Shown: in pieces, positions 36,140 to 50,172 of the stretch
Numbering within the stretch: position 1 is the stretch's first letter
How the letters are laid out: every line of letters starts with the position of its first letter
Assembly: GCF_003315795.1 (NCBI RefSeq)
Contig: NZ_QMEY01000006.1
Span: forward strand, 124,001-188,000
From: Spongiactinospora rosea
Lineage (GTDB): Bacteria; Actinomycetota; Actinomycetes; Streptosporangiales; Streptosporangiaceae
Reading direction: 5' to 3'
Length of the DNA stretch: 64,000 nucleotides
Translations under genes and position numbers: made by a program
Notes under the pieces: model-generated
Seen by the model: only the letters and a program-made list of their open reading frames with translations
Databases searched by the model: none
Told to the model about the DNA's origin: nothing

Positions 36140-36516
36140 GGGGAGTACTTTACGCGCGCGGAGCGCCTGCTCAGCGCGGCCGAGCGGGCCGCCCCCGGCA
36201 CGGCCCGCGCAACAGTCGCGCAAGGGGCGTAAGGGACACTTCGCGCAGGAGGACATGACCACGAAAGTGAAGGCGGTGTGAAGATTTCTGAAGAGTCTTG
36301 CGGTAACTTTCCGCAACCGTTTCCAGACCCTGGCGACACACCGTCACCGCCACAACGGCGTTGATCAGGGGTTTTGTCGGGTCAAGCGGAGGTATAGTGG
36401 ATGTGCCCAGATGGTCACAGAAGGCCCACGGTACCGTGGACATGACAGTGCCAGAATTTTAGTCGGTCCCAAATCCATCCCGGAATCATCACGGATGCAG
36501 AAAATATCCACCATGT
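36140..36516. promoter_or_regulatory. LacI-ABC ATPase intergenic region with a perfect 14-bp palindrome
   Basis: The region is less GC-rich than the window. It holds a weak LacI-like operator at 36311-36326 (CCGCAACCGTTTCCAG, about 5 of 8 half-site positions match), a TATAGT box at 36393-36398 on the plus strand, and a perfect palindrome CCACGGTACCGTGG at 36426-36439. These could control the lacI gene or the downstream ABC ATPase gene. No strong ORF is seen apart from the one at 36517. Functions are inferred. Confidence 0.45.
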
Positions 36517-36669
36517 ATGGACAGAGCCCGCTCGGCCGCGATGTACTACCTCATCAATCAGCACCGCCACAGATGGCGTCTCGCGCCCGACTTTCGACCC
36601 TGGGATCAGCGGCCCCACTGTGGGGAGGCTGAAGAGATCTCTTTGGATGTGGGCGGAGCAGGCCAATGA
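36517..36669 (+). CDS. Candidate small ORF coupled to the ABC ATPase gene
   Basis: A 50-residue frame starts at ATG 36517 and ends in a TGA that overlaps the ATPase ATG at 36666 (ATGA). The product would contain MYYLINQHRHRWRLAPDF and a Cys, with no hydrophobic segment. Third-position GC is moderate and no ribosome site precedes the ATG (a second ATG is at 36541), so coding is uncertain. The ATGA overlap is the same coupling seen elsewhere in this window. It could equally be the untranslated leader of the ATPase gene. Confidence 0.35.
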   Translation: MDRARSAAMYYLINQHRHRWRLAPDFRPWDQRPHCGEAEEISLDVGGAGQ

Positions 36670-37958
36670 GTACGGTCGTCCTCGACAACGTGAGCAAGAT
36701 TTACCCGGGCGGGGTCCTCGCGGTCGATCGTTTCAACCTGCGCGCCGAAGACGGCGAGCTATTGGTCCTACTCGGCCCCTCGGGGTGCGGCAAGTCGACG
36801 CTGCTACGGATGATCGCCGGCCTGGAGGAGATCACCAGCGGCGACCTGTGGATCGACGGGCGCATGGCCAACCACCTCCCGCCGCGCGACCGCGACGTGG
36901 CCATGGTCTTCCAGAACGGCGCGCTCTACCCGCACCGCACGGTCCGCGGCAACCTCTCCTTCCCCCTGGAGATCGCCAAGGCCGACCCCTCCCTCGTTCG
37001 TGACCGCGTCATCGAACTGTCGAAGGCGCTGCACATCGACGAGACGCTGGACCGGCGTCCTGGAACGCTCTCCGGCGGGCAGCGGCAGCGGGTGGCCATG
37101 GGGCGGGCCATCGTCCGCCAGCCGTCCCTCTTCCTGATGGACGAGCCCCTGTCCAACCTGGACGCGGGCATGCGCACCGAGCTGCGGATGGAGATCTCCT
37201 CGCTGGTCCGCGCGCTGGGCGTCACCACCATCTACGTGACGCACGACCAGGTGGAGGCGCTGACCCTGGCCGACCGGATCGCCATCATGAACCGCGGCGT
37301 GCTCCAGGACGTCGGCACCCCCGGGCAGATCTACAACGACCCGGCCACCGCCTTCGTCGCCGCCTTCCTCAGCTCCCAGCAGCTCAACCTGCTCGCCCCG
37401 CAGGTGCGGACCCCGCAGAACCAGTACATCCTGCTGGACTTCGGCCCGCACCAGATCACCATGCCGTGGACCGATCCGCGCGCCTACGCCGTGTCCCAGC
37501 ACACCGGCGGCACCATCATCGTCGGCATCCGCCCCGACGCCCTCGCCCCGGTCCCCGAGACCTACGACGGCCCCTCCTTCCAGGGGCGGGTGCGGACGCT
37601 GGAGTACCACGGCCACGAGTGGCTGGCCTACGTCGAGGCCGGGCTGCCCGCCGTGGCGGTGCCCGAGCCGCCCGACCCCAGGCAGAACGGCAAGGCGGCC
37701 AACGGCGGCACGCCGGGCAGGGCCCGCTCGATGATGCGCCGGCTGCTGTCCGGCCCCGAACGCGAGCCCGAGCACGAGCCGGAGGACATGCTGAACGGCG
37801 CGTCCTCCAGCGGCACGCACCGCCGCGCCGACCTGATCGTGCGGCTCGGCTCACGGCCGGTGTGGCGGACCGGGGAGCACGTGCGGGTGGGCGTCGACCT
37901 CAACCGCCTGATGCTGTTCACCAACGACGGCGGCAGGATCGATCCGCCCCGGCGCTGA
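36666..37958 (+). CDS. MsiK/UgpC-like sugar ABC transporter ATP-binding protein
   Basis: This 430-residue ATPase has Walker A GPSGCGKST (about residues 38-46), signature LSGGQRQR (about 135), Walker B LFLMDEPLSNLD and the THDQVEAL switch, followed by a C-terminal MalK-type regulatory region. Relative to MsiK/MalK it carries an extra segment of about 50 residues within that region, rich in Arg, Glu, Pro and Gly (around residues 338-390). No permease or binding-protein gene is nearby, as is usual for shared ATPases that energise several sugar importers. A GGAGC ribosome site lies 8 bases upstream. Confidence 0.88.
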   Translation: MSTVVLDNVSKIYPGGVLAVDRFNLRAEDGELLVLLGPSGCGKSTLLRMIAGLEEITSGDLWIDGRMANHLPPRDRDVAMVFQNGALYPHRTVRGNLSFPLEIAKADPSLVRDRVIELSKALHIDETLDRRPGTLSGGQRQRVAMGRAIVRQPSLFLMDEPLSNLDAGMRTELRMEISSLVRALGVTTIYVTHDQVEALTLADRIAIMNRGVLQDVGTPGQIYNDPATAFVAAFLSSQQLNLLAPQVRTPQNQYILLDFGPHQITMPWTDPRAYAVSQHTGGTIIVGIRPDALAPVPETYDGPSFQGRVRTLEYHGHEWLAYVEAGLPAVAVPEPPDPRQNGKAANGGTPGRARSMMRRLLSGPEREPEHEPEDMLNGASSSGTHRRADLIVRLGSRPVWRTGEHVRVGVDLNRLMLFTNDGGRIDPPRR

Positions 37959-37977
37959 GCCCGGCCCGCCCCGGCGC

Positions 37978-38658
37978 TCACCCGACGGTGGTTGCCTCCC
38001 CCGCCGGGGCGAGCATGGCGACGACCTCCACCAGGCGCATCACGCAGTCCAATTCGGCCGGATGGAACTCCGCGCCCTGGCGACGGCCCACGACCAGGCA
38101 CAACCCGGCGTCCTGCACGGGAACGCACAGCAACCGGACGTCACCGTCACTGGACACCACGGCCCGGGGCGGCACCTCCCCCGCCGGGCTGAACTCGGCG
38201 GGCGCGCGCACACTGCGGTGCACCAGCCGTGACCATCGCGCGGGCCGGCCCCCCGGCCCGGTGGCCACGGTCACCGCCCAGTCGGCCCCCACCAGGTCGG
38301 GCAGCGCGTCCACCAGCGTGGCGTAGGCGCGTACCGGCTCGGCCACGACGTACCTGAGCAGGTCGTATCCCGGAGCCGCCCCCGGCACGGCCCGCGTGAT
38401 CCACACCCCCTCCACCGACACGCCGGGAAGCCCGCTGAGCCGGTCGCGCACATGGGCGCACACCGGCTCGTTCCGCTCCGCCTCCGGCCCGTCGGCGGAG
38501 ACGGGCCAGGCGACGGTGAAGTCGTCCACCGCCCTGCCGCCCTCCCTGCCGAGCACCGTCACCTGATGGATGTCCGCGCCGATGGTCCCGAGCGCCCGGG
38601 TCACCTGTCCGAGCGCGCCGGGGCGGTCCGGCAGCGAAATCCGCAACCGCAGCAGCAT
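37978..38658 (-). CDS. ACT-domain protein
   Basis: The 226-residue product has an N-terminal ACT domain (LLRLRISLPDRPGALGQVTRALGTIGADIHQV) that typically binds an amino acid, followed by a C-terminal region that resembles a GAF-like fold (VRLLCVPVQDAGLCLVVGRR). I chose ATG 38658, with GGGGTGA 6 bases upstream, over a TTG two codons earlier. It converges on the ABC ATPase with a 19-base gap. It has no catalytic domain, so it is probably a sensor or regulatory protein; the ligand is unknown. Confidence 0.78.
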   Translation of the reverse strand: MLLRLRISLPDRPGALGQVTRALGTIGADIHQVTVLGREGGRAVDDFTVAWPVSADGPEAERNEPVCAHVRDRLSGLPGVSVEGVWITRAVPGAAPGYDLLRYVVAEPVRAYATLVDALPDLVGADWAVTVATGPGGRPARWSRLVHRSVRAPAEFSPAGEVPPRAVVSSDGDVRLLCVPVQDAGLCLVVGRRQGAEFHPAELDCVMRLVEVVAMLAPAGEATTVG

Positions 38659-38872
38659 TGGCAATCACCCCCCACCTTGACACCAAACACTCTTGGAAGA
38701 AGGTTTCAACCCCGTTCCGGGTAAATGTCGGCAGTGATTCGCCATAAATGGGCCAGAGCCGCTTTTTGGGCCCCCGCACGCGCCCCCATGGCGGGACGAT
38801 CCGCTCACAGGGGGTGGAATTCGGCGTACGGGCAGGTACGATCATGAGCCCGCGCGCCCGAAGGAGACGGCG

Positions 38873-39850
38873 TTGAGGTTTCTGCGGATCGCCCTGATCA
38901 TCGTGACCGCCCTGCTGGCCGTCGCCGCGACCGCCTCGGTCCTGCGTCACGAGCTGGGCGCCGGCGAGCCCTCCGCCGAGATTTCCGAGGCCATGGCCGC
39001 CCCCGCGGCGCCCACCGTGATCGATCGGGTGAAGGCCGGCGAGCGCGGGCTGGATCTCGCCGTGCACTCGCCGGCGCTCGGCCGCACGGCCTCGGTGCGG
39101 GTACTGCTGCCCGCGGGCTGGCGGCCGGGATCGGGCCCGTGGCCGGTGCTGTACCTGCTGCACGGCTGCTGCCGCAGCGACCACGCGAGCTGGGCGGAGG
39201 AGGGCGGCGCGGAACGCCTGACCGCGGGCGCGCCGATGATCGTGGTCATGCCCGAGGGCGGCCGGGTGGGGTTCTACTCCGACTGGCTGGAGGGCCCGGC
39301 GTGGGAGACGTTCCATGTCCGGGAGCTGGTCCCGCTGATCGAGCGGGAGTTCGGGGCGGGGCCGCGGCGGGCGGTGGCCGGGTTCTCGATGGGCGGGCTG
39401 GGCGCGGTCGGCTACGCGGCCAGGCACCCGGGTCTCTTCCAGGCCGTGGCGGCCTATTCGGGGGTGCTGGACACCACCGGCGACCGCGCCTCGGTGCGCG
39501 CGCTGGTCGGCCGGAACGGCGAGGACCCGGCGGGCCTGTGGGGCGGCCTTTCGTCGCATCACCGGGTCTGGCAGGAGCACAACCCGGCCGAGCTGGCCGT
39601 CCGGCTGCGCGGGGTGACGGTGTACGTGTCCTGCGGCGACGGCGAGCCGGGGCCGCTGGACCCGCCGGGCGCCACGGCCGACTACGAGGGCGCGATGCTG
39701 GCCCAGGCCAGGGCGTTCGCCCGCCGCGCCCGCGCGGGCGGCGCCAGGCTGACCACCGACTTCTACGGCCCGGGCACGCACACCTGGCCGTACTGGGAGC
39801 GGGCGCTGGGCCGCTCGCTGCCGCTGCTGCGCGCCGCCATCGGGGCGTGA
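38873..39850 (+). CDS. Secreted or anchored esterase of the Esterase D/antigen 85 family
   Basis: The 325-residue protein has an N-terminal signal anchor (about residues 3-22) and an alpha/beta-hydrolase domain of the PF00756 type. The nucleophile serine is in GFSMGGLGAV and the histidine in GTHTWPYW; the oxyanion block LLHGCCRSD precedes them. The TTG at 38873 follows AAGGAG by 7 bases. It could act on a cell-envelope ester or a trehalose mycolate-like substrate, but mycolic acids are not expected in this family, so the substrate is open. Confidence 0.82.
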   Translation: MRFLRIALIIVTALLAVAATASVLRHELGAGEPSAEISEAMAAPAAPTVIDRVKAGERGLDLAVHSPALGRTASVRVLLPAGWRPGSGPWPVLYLLHGCCRSDHASWAEEGGAERLTAGAPMIVVMPEGGRVGFYSDWLEGPAWETFHVRELVPLIEREFGAGPRRAVAGFSMGGLGAVGYAARHPGLFQAVAAYSGVLDTTGDRASVRALVGRNGEDPAGLWGGLSSHHRVWQEHNPAELAVRLRGVTVYVSCGDGEPGPLDPPGATADYEGAMLAQARAFARRARAGGARLTTDFYGPGTHTWPYWERALGRSLPLLRAAIGA

Positions 39851-39933
39851 GGCGTTCGAACGATCATGTACGGCCCGCACGCGCCCGCGAATTGGGCCTT
39901 AATGAAAAGGTTCTTTACTATTAACCTGACAAC

Positions 39934-40908
39934 GTGGACTTAGAAGTACGGCACCTACGTGCGATCTGTGCGATAGCCGACTGCGGAAGCATCTCCAAGG
40001 CCGCGGTCCATCTGCGCACGTCCCAGCCCGCCCTGGCGGCACAGTTACGCAGGATCGAGCGGATGTTCGGCGGCCCGCTCTTCGAGCGCGGAAGGGAGGG
40101 GGCCCGCCCGACGCCGCTCGGCGCCTGGGTGCTCCTCCGCTCGCGCTCGATACTCCCCGCGTTCGACGAACTCCAGCGGGACGGCCGCCGATACACCGGT
40201 CAGACCCTGATCCGGGTGGGCTGCGCGCCGACCCGGCTGGCCATCCACGTCTCAGAGTGCCTGCACCGCCTGGCGGGGGGCACGCGGGTCGCGATGCGGA
40301 CCGAGGAGGCCGTGGACGTCCTGCCGGAGTTGCTGGAGTCCGAGCGGCTGGAACTGGCCGTGCTGCCGGACTATCCGGGGCACGAACTGGCGCCGCGGCC
40401 CGGCGTGGCCTACTCGGTGATCGCGGTGGAGCCCATGTTCGTCGGGCTGACCGCCTCGCACCCGCTCGCCGCGCGGGAGGAGGTGGAACTGGCCGACCTG
40501 GCCGACGAGGAGTGGACGCTGCCCGCGGTGGTGGAGAACGGCCACCGCGAGCACTTCCTGGCCGCGTGCGCGGTCAAGGGCTTCTCCCCGGTGGTCTCGT
40601 ACTCGCTGCACACCAGCGTGGCCCTCGGGATGATCGGGGCCGGGCGCTGCGTGGGCATGTTCCAGGCCACCAGCAGGGAGTCGCCGGGCATCGTCATCCG
40701 CCCGGTGGCCGGCACGCCGCTGCGCCACCGGCACGTGCTCGGCTGGACCGAGCACGGCCCGATGGCGGGTTTCGCGGCCGACCTGGTGCGCAGCGTCACC
40801 CAGGCGTACTGGGCGGACGCCCTGAACGCGCCCATCTACGCCTCCTGGCTCAAGCGCCATGGGCCGCTGCCGCAGCCCGCCCACAATGCCGCCCTTTCAG
40901 TGCCATAA
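39934..40908 (+). CDS. LysR-family transcriptional regulator upstream of the M4/M28 peptidase
   Basis: The 324-residue regulator has the LysR helix-turn-helix (GSISKAAVHLRTSQPALAAQLRRIE) and a normal effector domain. It starts at GTG 39934, with no ribosome site but AT-rich promoter sequence a few bases away, so translation may be leaderless. Its stop codon overlaps the first element of a palindrome cluster (40903-40950) that precedes the large secreted peptidase gene on the same strand, so it is a candidate regulator of that peptidase. Confidence 0.9.
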   Translation: MDLEVRHLRAICAIADCGSISKAAVHLRTSQPALAAQLRRIERMFGGPLFERGREGARPTPLGAWVLLRSRSILPAFDELQRDGRRYTGQTLIRVGCAPTRLAIHVSECLHRLAGGTRVAMRTEEAVDVLPELLESERLELAVLPDYPGHELAPRPGVAYSVIAVEPMFVGLTASHPLAAREEVELADLADEEWTLPAVVENGHREHFLAACAVKGFSPVVSYSLHTSVALGMIGAGRCVGMFQATSRESPGIVIRPVAGTPLRHRHVLGWTEHGPMAGFAADLVRSVTQAYWADALNAPIYASWLKRHGPLPQPAHNAALSVP

Positions 40909-40950
40909 CCCTGCGTTATAACGATCACGTGACATAGCGCCACGTTATGG
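40903..40950. promoter_or_regulatory. ATAAC/GTTAT palindrome cluster upstream of the secreted peptidase
   Basis: CCATAAC (40903-40909), the perfect palindrome CGTTATAACG (40914-40923), TCACGTGA (40925-40932) and CACGTTATGG (40941-40950) occur in 48 bases. CCATAAC and GTTATGG are mirror images. The cluster lies between the LysR gene and the peptidase start 87 bases downstream. It looks like an operator for the LysR protein or another regulator. Confidence 0.6.
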
Positions 40951-40994
40951 AAACCTGTGGGGTTACTACTTCCCTGCGCCGGGTGCGAGCCTAA

Positions 40995-44294
<3,300 letters not shown>

Positions 44295-44317
44295 CTCCCA
44301 CCTGATCGGTACGGCTT

Positions 44318-44360
44318 ACGCCCCGTCCGCACCAGCCCCATCGGGGGGTGGACGGGGCGT
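44318..44360. terminator. Stem-loop terminator after the fusion peptidase
   Basis: ACGCCCCGTCC (44318-44328) and GGACGGGGCGT (44350-44360) pair perfectly over 11 bases, with an inner CCCC/GGGG pair inside the loop. It ends the peptidase transcript before the nonulosonate gene cluster. Confidence 0.8.
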
Positions 44361-44546
44361 GAGCATGTCCGGGGGCGGATCGCGGCACCACGAACCCCCT
44401 GGACGCCCGGCACGGAAAGTTAACAAGGGCGATGCGGAGCGTTCAGCTCCAACACCCCCGCCCGGTCACCCTCGTGGCTAGTTTCGGAGCACCCCCGGCT
44501 CAGCAGCATTCCCGGCATGCCGAACACATTCCACGAGGAGTCCATT

Positions 44547-46616
<2,070 letters not shown>

Positions 46617-46647
46617 AACCCCCCGGCCACCGCCACGAAGGACAGCC

Positions 46648-47634
46648 TTGATCACCCTCTCTGTCATCGTGCCCATCCGCGACGGGGAGGCGTATATCGC
46701 CGATGCCCTCACGTCCCTGGCCAGGAACGCCAGACGGGATTTCGAGTTCATCGTGGTCGATGACGGCTCGGTGGACGGCACGGGGGCCATCATCGACGAC
46801 TTCCGGGGAGAGCTCCCCGGAATGTCGGTGCTGCGCAACCCGAGCCCCGTCGGCCTGGCCGACGCGCGCAACCTCGGGTTGACCCTGGCCTCCGGCCGCT
46901 ACGTCTCGTTCATGGACGGGGACGACTGGCTCGCCCCCGGCTACCTGAGCGACCTGGTGGCGGCCATCGAGGGCCTCGGCTGCGACTTCCTGCGCGTGGA
47001 CCACGTGCAGGCCGAGGGCCGCAAGCGGGTGATCCACCGGGCGCCGCAGGCCAGGCGGGGCGTGGTGCTCGACCCCCGCGACGGGATCATGCCGGCGGAC
47101 GTCAAGACCATGGTGGACTACCCGTACGCGTGGGCCGGGATCTACCGCAGGGAGCTCGGCGACCTGCTGCACTTCCCCGGGCACCTGCACACCGCCGAGG
47201 ACCGGCCGTGGATCTGGCGGCTGCACCGCCACACCCGGTCCTTCTCGGTGGTGTCGCTGCACGGCCTGTTCTACCGGCGGCTGGTGCCCGGGTCGCTCAC
47301 CCAGGTCGGCGACGAGCGGCAGTTGCACTTCTTCGACGCCTTCGACCTGATCTTCAAGGATCTGGCCGACGAGCCGCGGTACCTGCCCAAGGCAGTGCGC
47401 ATGATGTGCGCGCTGCTCGCCCACCACCTGGAGCTGCTCGACCGCTTCACGCCCGAGCTGCGCGCCAGGTTCGTCGAGCGGGGGGCCGACGCGCTGCGCC
47501 GGCTGCCCACCGACCTGCTCGCCCAGACACTGTCCCATCTGACGGGCGAACGCGAGGACGCGCTGCGCGCGCTGGTCCCCGAGGTGCCCCGTCTTCCCCC
47601 GTCCCGTTACCGGCCCGCACCGGAGGACGCATGA
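46648..47634 (+). CDS. Family 2 glycosyltransferase
   Basis: The 328-residue protein begins ITLSVIVPIRDG and has the GT-A motifs DDGSVDGT and SFMDGDDW, which bind nucleotide sugar and metal. The C-terminal third is helix-rich, as in TagF-like or Cps GT2 enzymes that add a residue to a polymer. The TTG at 46648 follows AAGGA; an earlier ATG would lie within the synthase gene. It sits between the nonulosonate synthase and the polysialyltransferase-like gene, so it probably adds a sugar to the same polymer. Acceptor unknown. Confidence 0.85.
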   Translation: MITLSVIVPIRDGEAYIADALTSLARNARRDFEFIVVDDGSVDGTGAIIDDFRGELPGMSVLRNPSPVGLADARNLGLTLASGRYVSFMDGDDWLAPGYLSDLVAAIEGLGCDFLRVDHVQAEGRKRVIHRAPQARRGVVLDPRDGIMPADVKTMVDYPYAWAGIYRRELGDLLHFPGHLHTAEDRPWIWRLHRHTRSFSVVSLHGLFYRRLVPGSLTQVGDERQLHFFDAFDLIFKDLADEPRYLPKAVRMMCALLAHHLELLDRFTPELRARFVERGADALRRLPTDLLAQTLSHLTGEREDALRALVPEVPRLPPSRYRPAPEDA

Positions 47635-48920
47635 TCCAGGTCTTCTACGCCTCGACCCTGTTCGGGGCGATGACGCTGGCCGCCGCGATGGACACCGGGC
47701 GGTTCGGCGAACACGAGGGCAACCGGCGCATCCTGCTGGTGTCCAACAACGCGGCCATCCCGGAGATCTCGACCCCGCTGGACCAGACGCCGGGCTTCGC
47801 CGCCCTGCACGCCCGCTTCGACGAGGTGTGGTCGTGGAACGAGCTGGTCTCCCCGCTGCACCCGTCGGACTGGAAGGCGCGGGTCATCGAGGTCCCGATG
47901 CTCAGCCGGCTGATCGCCACGCATCTGTCGCTCGGCGACGGCCCGGCCGAGCTGGTGGTGGAGTCGCTGGCGGTGCCGCCCGCCCGCACCATCGCGGGCC
48001 TGATCCGCGAGTGCCCGGTCACGGTCTACTCCGACGGCCTGATGAGCTACGGCCCGACCCGCAACCCGCTGCCGCTGGAGATCTCCGGCCGGCTGACCCG
48101 GCTGCTCTACCTCGACCTGGTGCCGGGGCTTTCGCCGTTGCTGCTGAGCGAGTACGGCGTGGCCGCCGAGGCCCTTCCCGGCGAGGCGTTCACCTCCGTG
48201 GTGGACCAGGTGGCCGAGTACTGCCCGGACGACGTCGAGGGCGACGCCCTCATCCTGGGCCAGTACCTCTCCGCCCTGGACATCGTGACCGCCCAGGAGG
48301 AGGCGGACCTGCACGCGTCGATGCTGCGCGCGCTGGCCGCCAGGGGGCACGAGCAGGTGGTGTTCAAGCCGCACCCGGCGGCCGGGCGCAGGCACGCCCA
48401 GCAGCTCCGGCAGGTCGCGGAAGACCTCGGCGTACGGCTGGCGGTGGCGGGCGAGTCGGTCCCGGCGGAGGTGTGCGTCGCGGCGCTGAAGCCGTCGCTG
48501 GTGGTGGGCTGCTTCTCCACGGCGCTGCTCACCGCCAGGCGGTACTTCGGTGCCCCGGTCGCCACCATGGGCACCGAACTGGTGCTGGAACGACTGACGC
48601 CGTACGAGAACAGCAACCGCGTCCCGGTCACGATCGTGGACGCCACGGTGCCCCGGCTGCTGCCCGACGGGTCGCTGCTGGACGCGGCGTTCACCGAAGC
48701 GCAGATCGCGCCGCTGATCCATTCCGTCGGCTACTGCATGCAGAGCACGGTCCTGCCGGGGCTGCGCGACACCGCCGCCGCCTACCTGGCCGAGGCGGGC
48801 GCCGGGCCGTACTTCAAGCGGCAGCGCCTTTCGGCGCTGGAACTGGCGCCGGCCGAGGCCCGGCAGGGCGCGGGCGCGCTCGCCCGGCTGCGCCGCAAGC
48901 TCGCCCGCGCCCTGCCTTGA
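47631..48920 (+). CDS. Polysialyltransferase-family glycosyltransferase
   Basis: This 429-residue protein carries the three signature patterns of bacterial sialyltransferases and polysialyltransferases: the D-G motif (VYSDGLMSYGP), the HP motif (VFKPHPAAGR) and the Ser/Thr motif (GCFSTALLTA). The ATG at 47631 overlaps the GT2 stop. It should transfer a CMP-activated nonulosonic acid made by the fused enzyme upstream, perhaps repeatedly. The last residues coincide with a short tandem repeat. Whether it makes polysialic acid, poly-Kdn or single caps cannot be told from sequence. Confidence 0.8.
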   Translation: MIQVFYASTLFGAMTLAAAMDTGRFGEHEGNRRILLVSNNAAIPEISTPLDQTPGFAALHARFDEVWSWNELVSPLHPSDWKARVIEVPMLSRLIATHLSLGDGPAELVVESLAVPPARTIAGLIRECPVTVYSDGLMSYGPTRNPLPLEISGRLTRLLYLDLVPGLSPLLLSEYGVAAEALPGEAFTSVVDQVAEYCPDDVEGDALILGQYLSALDIVTAQEEADLHASMLRALAARGHEQVVFKPHPAAGRRHAQQLRQVAEDLGVRLAVAGESVPAEVCVAALKPSLVVGCFSTALLTARRYFGAPVATMGTELVLERLTPYENSNRVPVTIVDATVPRLLPDGSLLDAAFTEAQIAPLIHSVGYCMQSTVLPGLRDTAAAYLAEAGAGPYFKRQRLSALELAPAEARQGAGALARLRRKLARALP

Positions 48921-48948
48921 ACACTGCCTTGAACACTGCCCTGATCAC
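48913..48948. repeat. Three tandem 12-bp units at the convergent junction
   Basis: TGCCTTGAACAC occurs at 48913-48924 and 48925-48936, and a third copy TGCCCTGATCAC (10 of 12 identical) at 48937-48948. The first unit includes the stop codon of the polysialyltransferase-like gene, and the array fills the 34-base gap to the convergent gene. It may be a product of slippage. Confidence 0.75.
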
Positions 48949-48954
48949 GGCTGG

Positions 48955-50172
48955 TCAGCCGATGGACTTGAGGTAGCGGCGCACCCGCCGCTTGGCGCGG
49001 TAGCCCACGCGCAGCATGCCGGGCGGCACCTCCACGCGCATCCGCGCCCGGCGGCGGGCGGCGACGTCGGCGGCGCCCTGCAGCAGTGACCGCGCCGGGA
49101 CGAGCCGCCCGGCGCGGGCGTCGCCGGCCAGGGCGGAGAGCCGGGGATGCCAGTCGGCGGCGCGCGGGTCGTGGAAGTAGTTGGCCTGGCACCACCGGGC
49201 GTCCGGCTCGCGGAAGACGCCCTTGGCCAGCTCGTCGAGGTCGCCCAGGCACCCGCTGTCCTCGAACACCAGGTTGATCATCTCGGCGCTGACCCCGAAG
49301 TCCGAAAGGACCAGCAGCGGCACCGACTCGGCGATGGCCTCCAGCGCCGCGGTCGAGCTGACCGTGACGAACCCGGCCGCCCTGGACAGGTGCTCGTGCA
49401 TCGGCCCGTCGGCGAACCGCACGGCCCCGCCGCGTACCCGGCCCTGGGCGGCCAGTTCCATCCACAGCCGCTCGTAGTGGTAGCGCTCGTTGTGCGTCTG
49501 GCGTTCGGTGTCGCGGGCGCGGAGCTTGACCACCACGTCGAGGTCGGGCCTCCGCTCCCCCAGTTCGGCGAGGGCCAGCAGGATCGACTCGCGCTCCTCG
49601 CGCCGCCTGGGCACCTTGGCCTGGGTCGCGAACACCACGCGGTCGCGGGGGCCGGACGCCCGGCCGGCCGTGCCCTGGCCGAGGAAGGGCAGCCTGGCCA
49701 GGCCGACCGCGCCGCCGCCGCCGAGTTCGGCGCCGAGCGCGGCGAACTCGCGCACCTCGCGGGTGCTGTGCACGATGAACAGGTCGCAGCCGCTGCGGAA
49801 CCGCCACGCCTTCTCGGTGGCGGGCACGGAGATGCCGGGCAGCCCGGAGACGAACACCGGGCGGGGGCGCAGGCCCTCCAGGATCTCGGCGCCCAGCACG
49901 TCGACCACCGGGCCGGTGCAGGCCAGCAGTATCGCGTCGGGGGCGAACCGCTCGGCGGCCCGGCGCAGCCGCCGGGCGGTGAGCACCTCGGGCAGGGCCT
50001 CCCCGGCCGCGGCGCGGGTCCCCGCGACGGCCGCGGCGATCTGCCCGGAGGAGGGCGCGATCGGGGTCCTGATCAGGGTGAGCAGGGCCTCGTCACCTGG
50101 GGGGAGCCCGTCGAGCAGGCACGCGGCCCACTTCAGATACGAGTCCGAGTCGGCCACCGCCAGGACTTTCAA
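48955..50172 (-). CDS. DUF6716-type putative glycosyltransferase
   Basis: The 405-residue product resembles the glycosyltransferase-B fold proteins seen beside nonulosonate genes in actinomycetes (annotated as DUF6716). It contains KVLAVADSDSYLKW, VVVKLRARDTER, the YHYERLW block and a Ser/Thr motif VSSTAALEAIAES, reminiscent of the SS motif of sialyltransferases. The TTG at 50172 overlaps the upstream stop (TTGA) and has GGAG seven bases before it. It probably adds to the same surface polymer as the plus-strand genes. Donor and acceptor are unknown. Confidence 0.7.
   Translation of the reverse strand: MKVLAVADSDSYLKWAACLLDGLPPGDEALLTLIRTPIAPSSGQIAAAVAGTRAAAGEALPEVLTARRLRRAAERFAPDAILLACTGPVVDVLGAEILEGLRPRPVFVSGLPGISVPATEKAWRFRSGCDLFIVHSTREVREFAALGAELGGGGAVGLARLPFLGQGTAGRASGPRDRVVFATQAKVPRRREERESILLALAELGERRPDLDVVVKLRARDTERQTHNERYHYERLWMELAAQGRVRGGAVRFADGPMHEHLSRAAGFVTVSSTAALEAIAESVPLLVLSDFGVSAEMINLVFEDSGCLGDLDELAKGVFREPDARWCQANYFHDPRAADWHPRLSALAGDARAGRLVPARSLLQGAADVAARRRARMRVEVPPGMLRVGYRAKRRVRRYLKSIG

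Noticed and set aside
36411..36666. Transposase remnant in the LacI-ATPase gap
   Set aside because: I looked for terminal repeats and transposase motifs because of the lower GC content; none were found on either strand.
44517..44546. ATG start at 44517 for the fused nonulosonate enzyme
   Set aside because: The GAGGAG ribosome site lies between 44535 and 44540, upstream of TTG 44547 and downstream of this ATG, so the shorter form is favoured.
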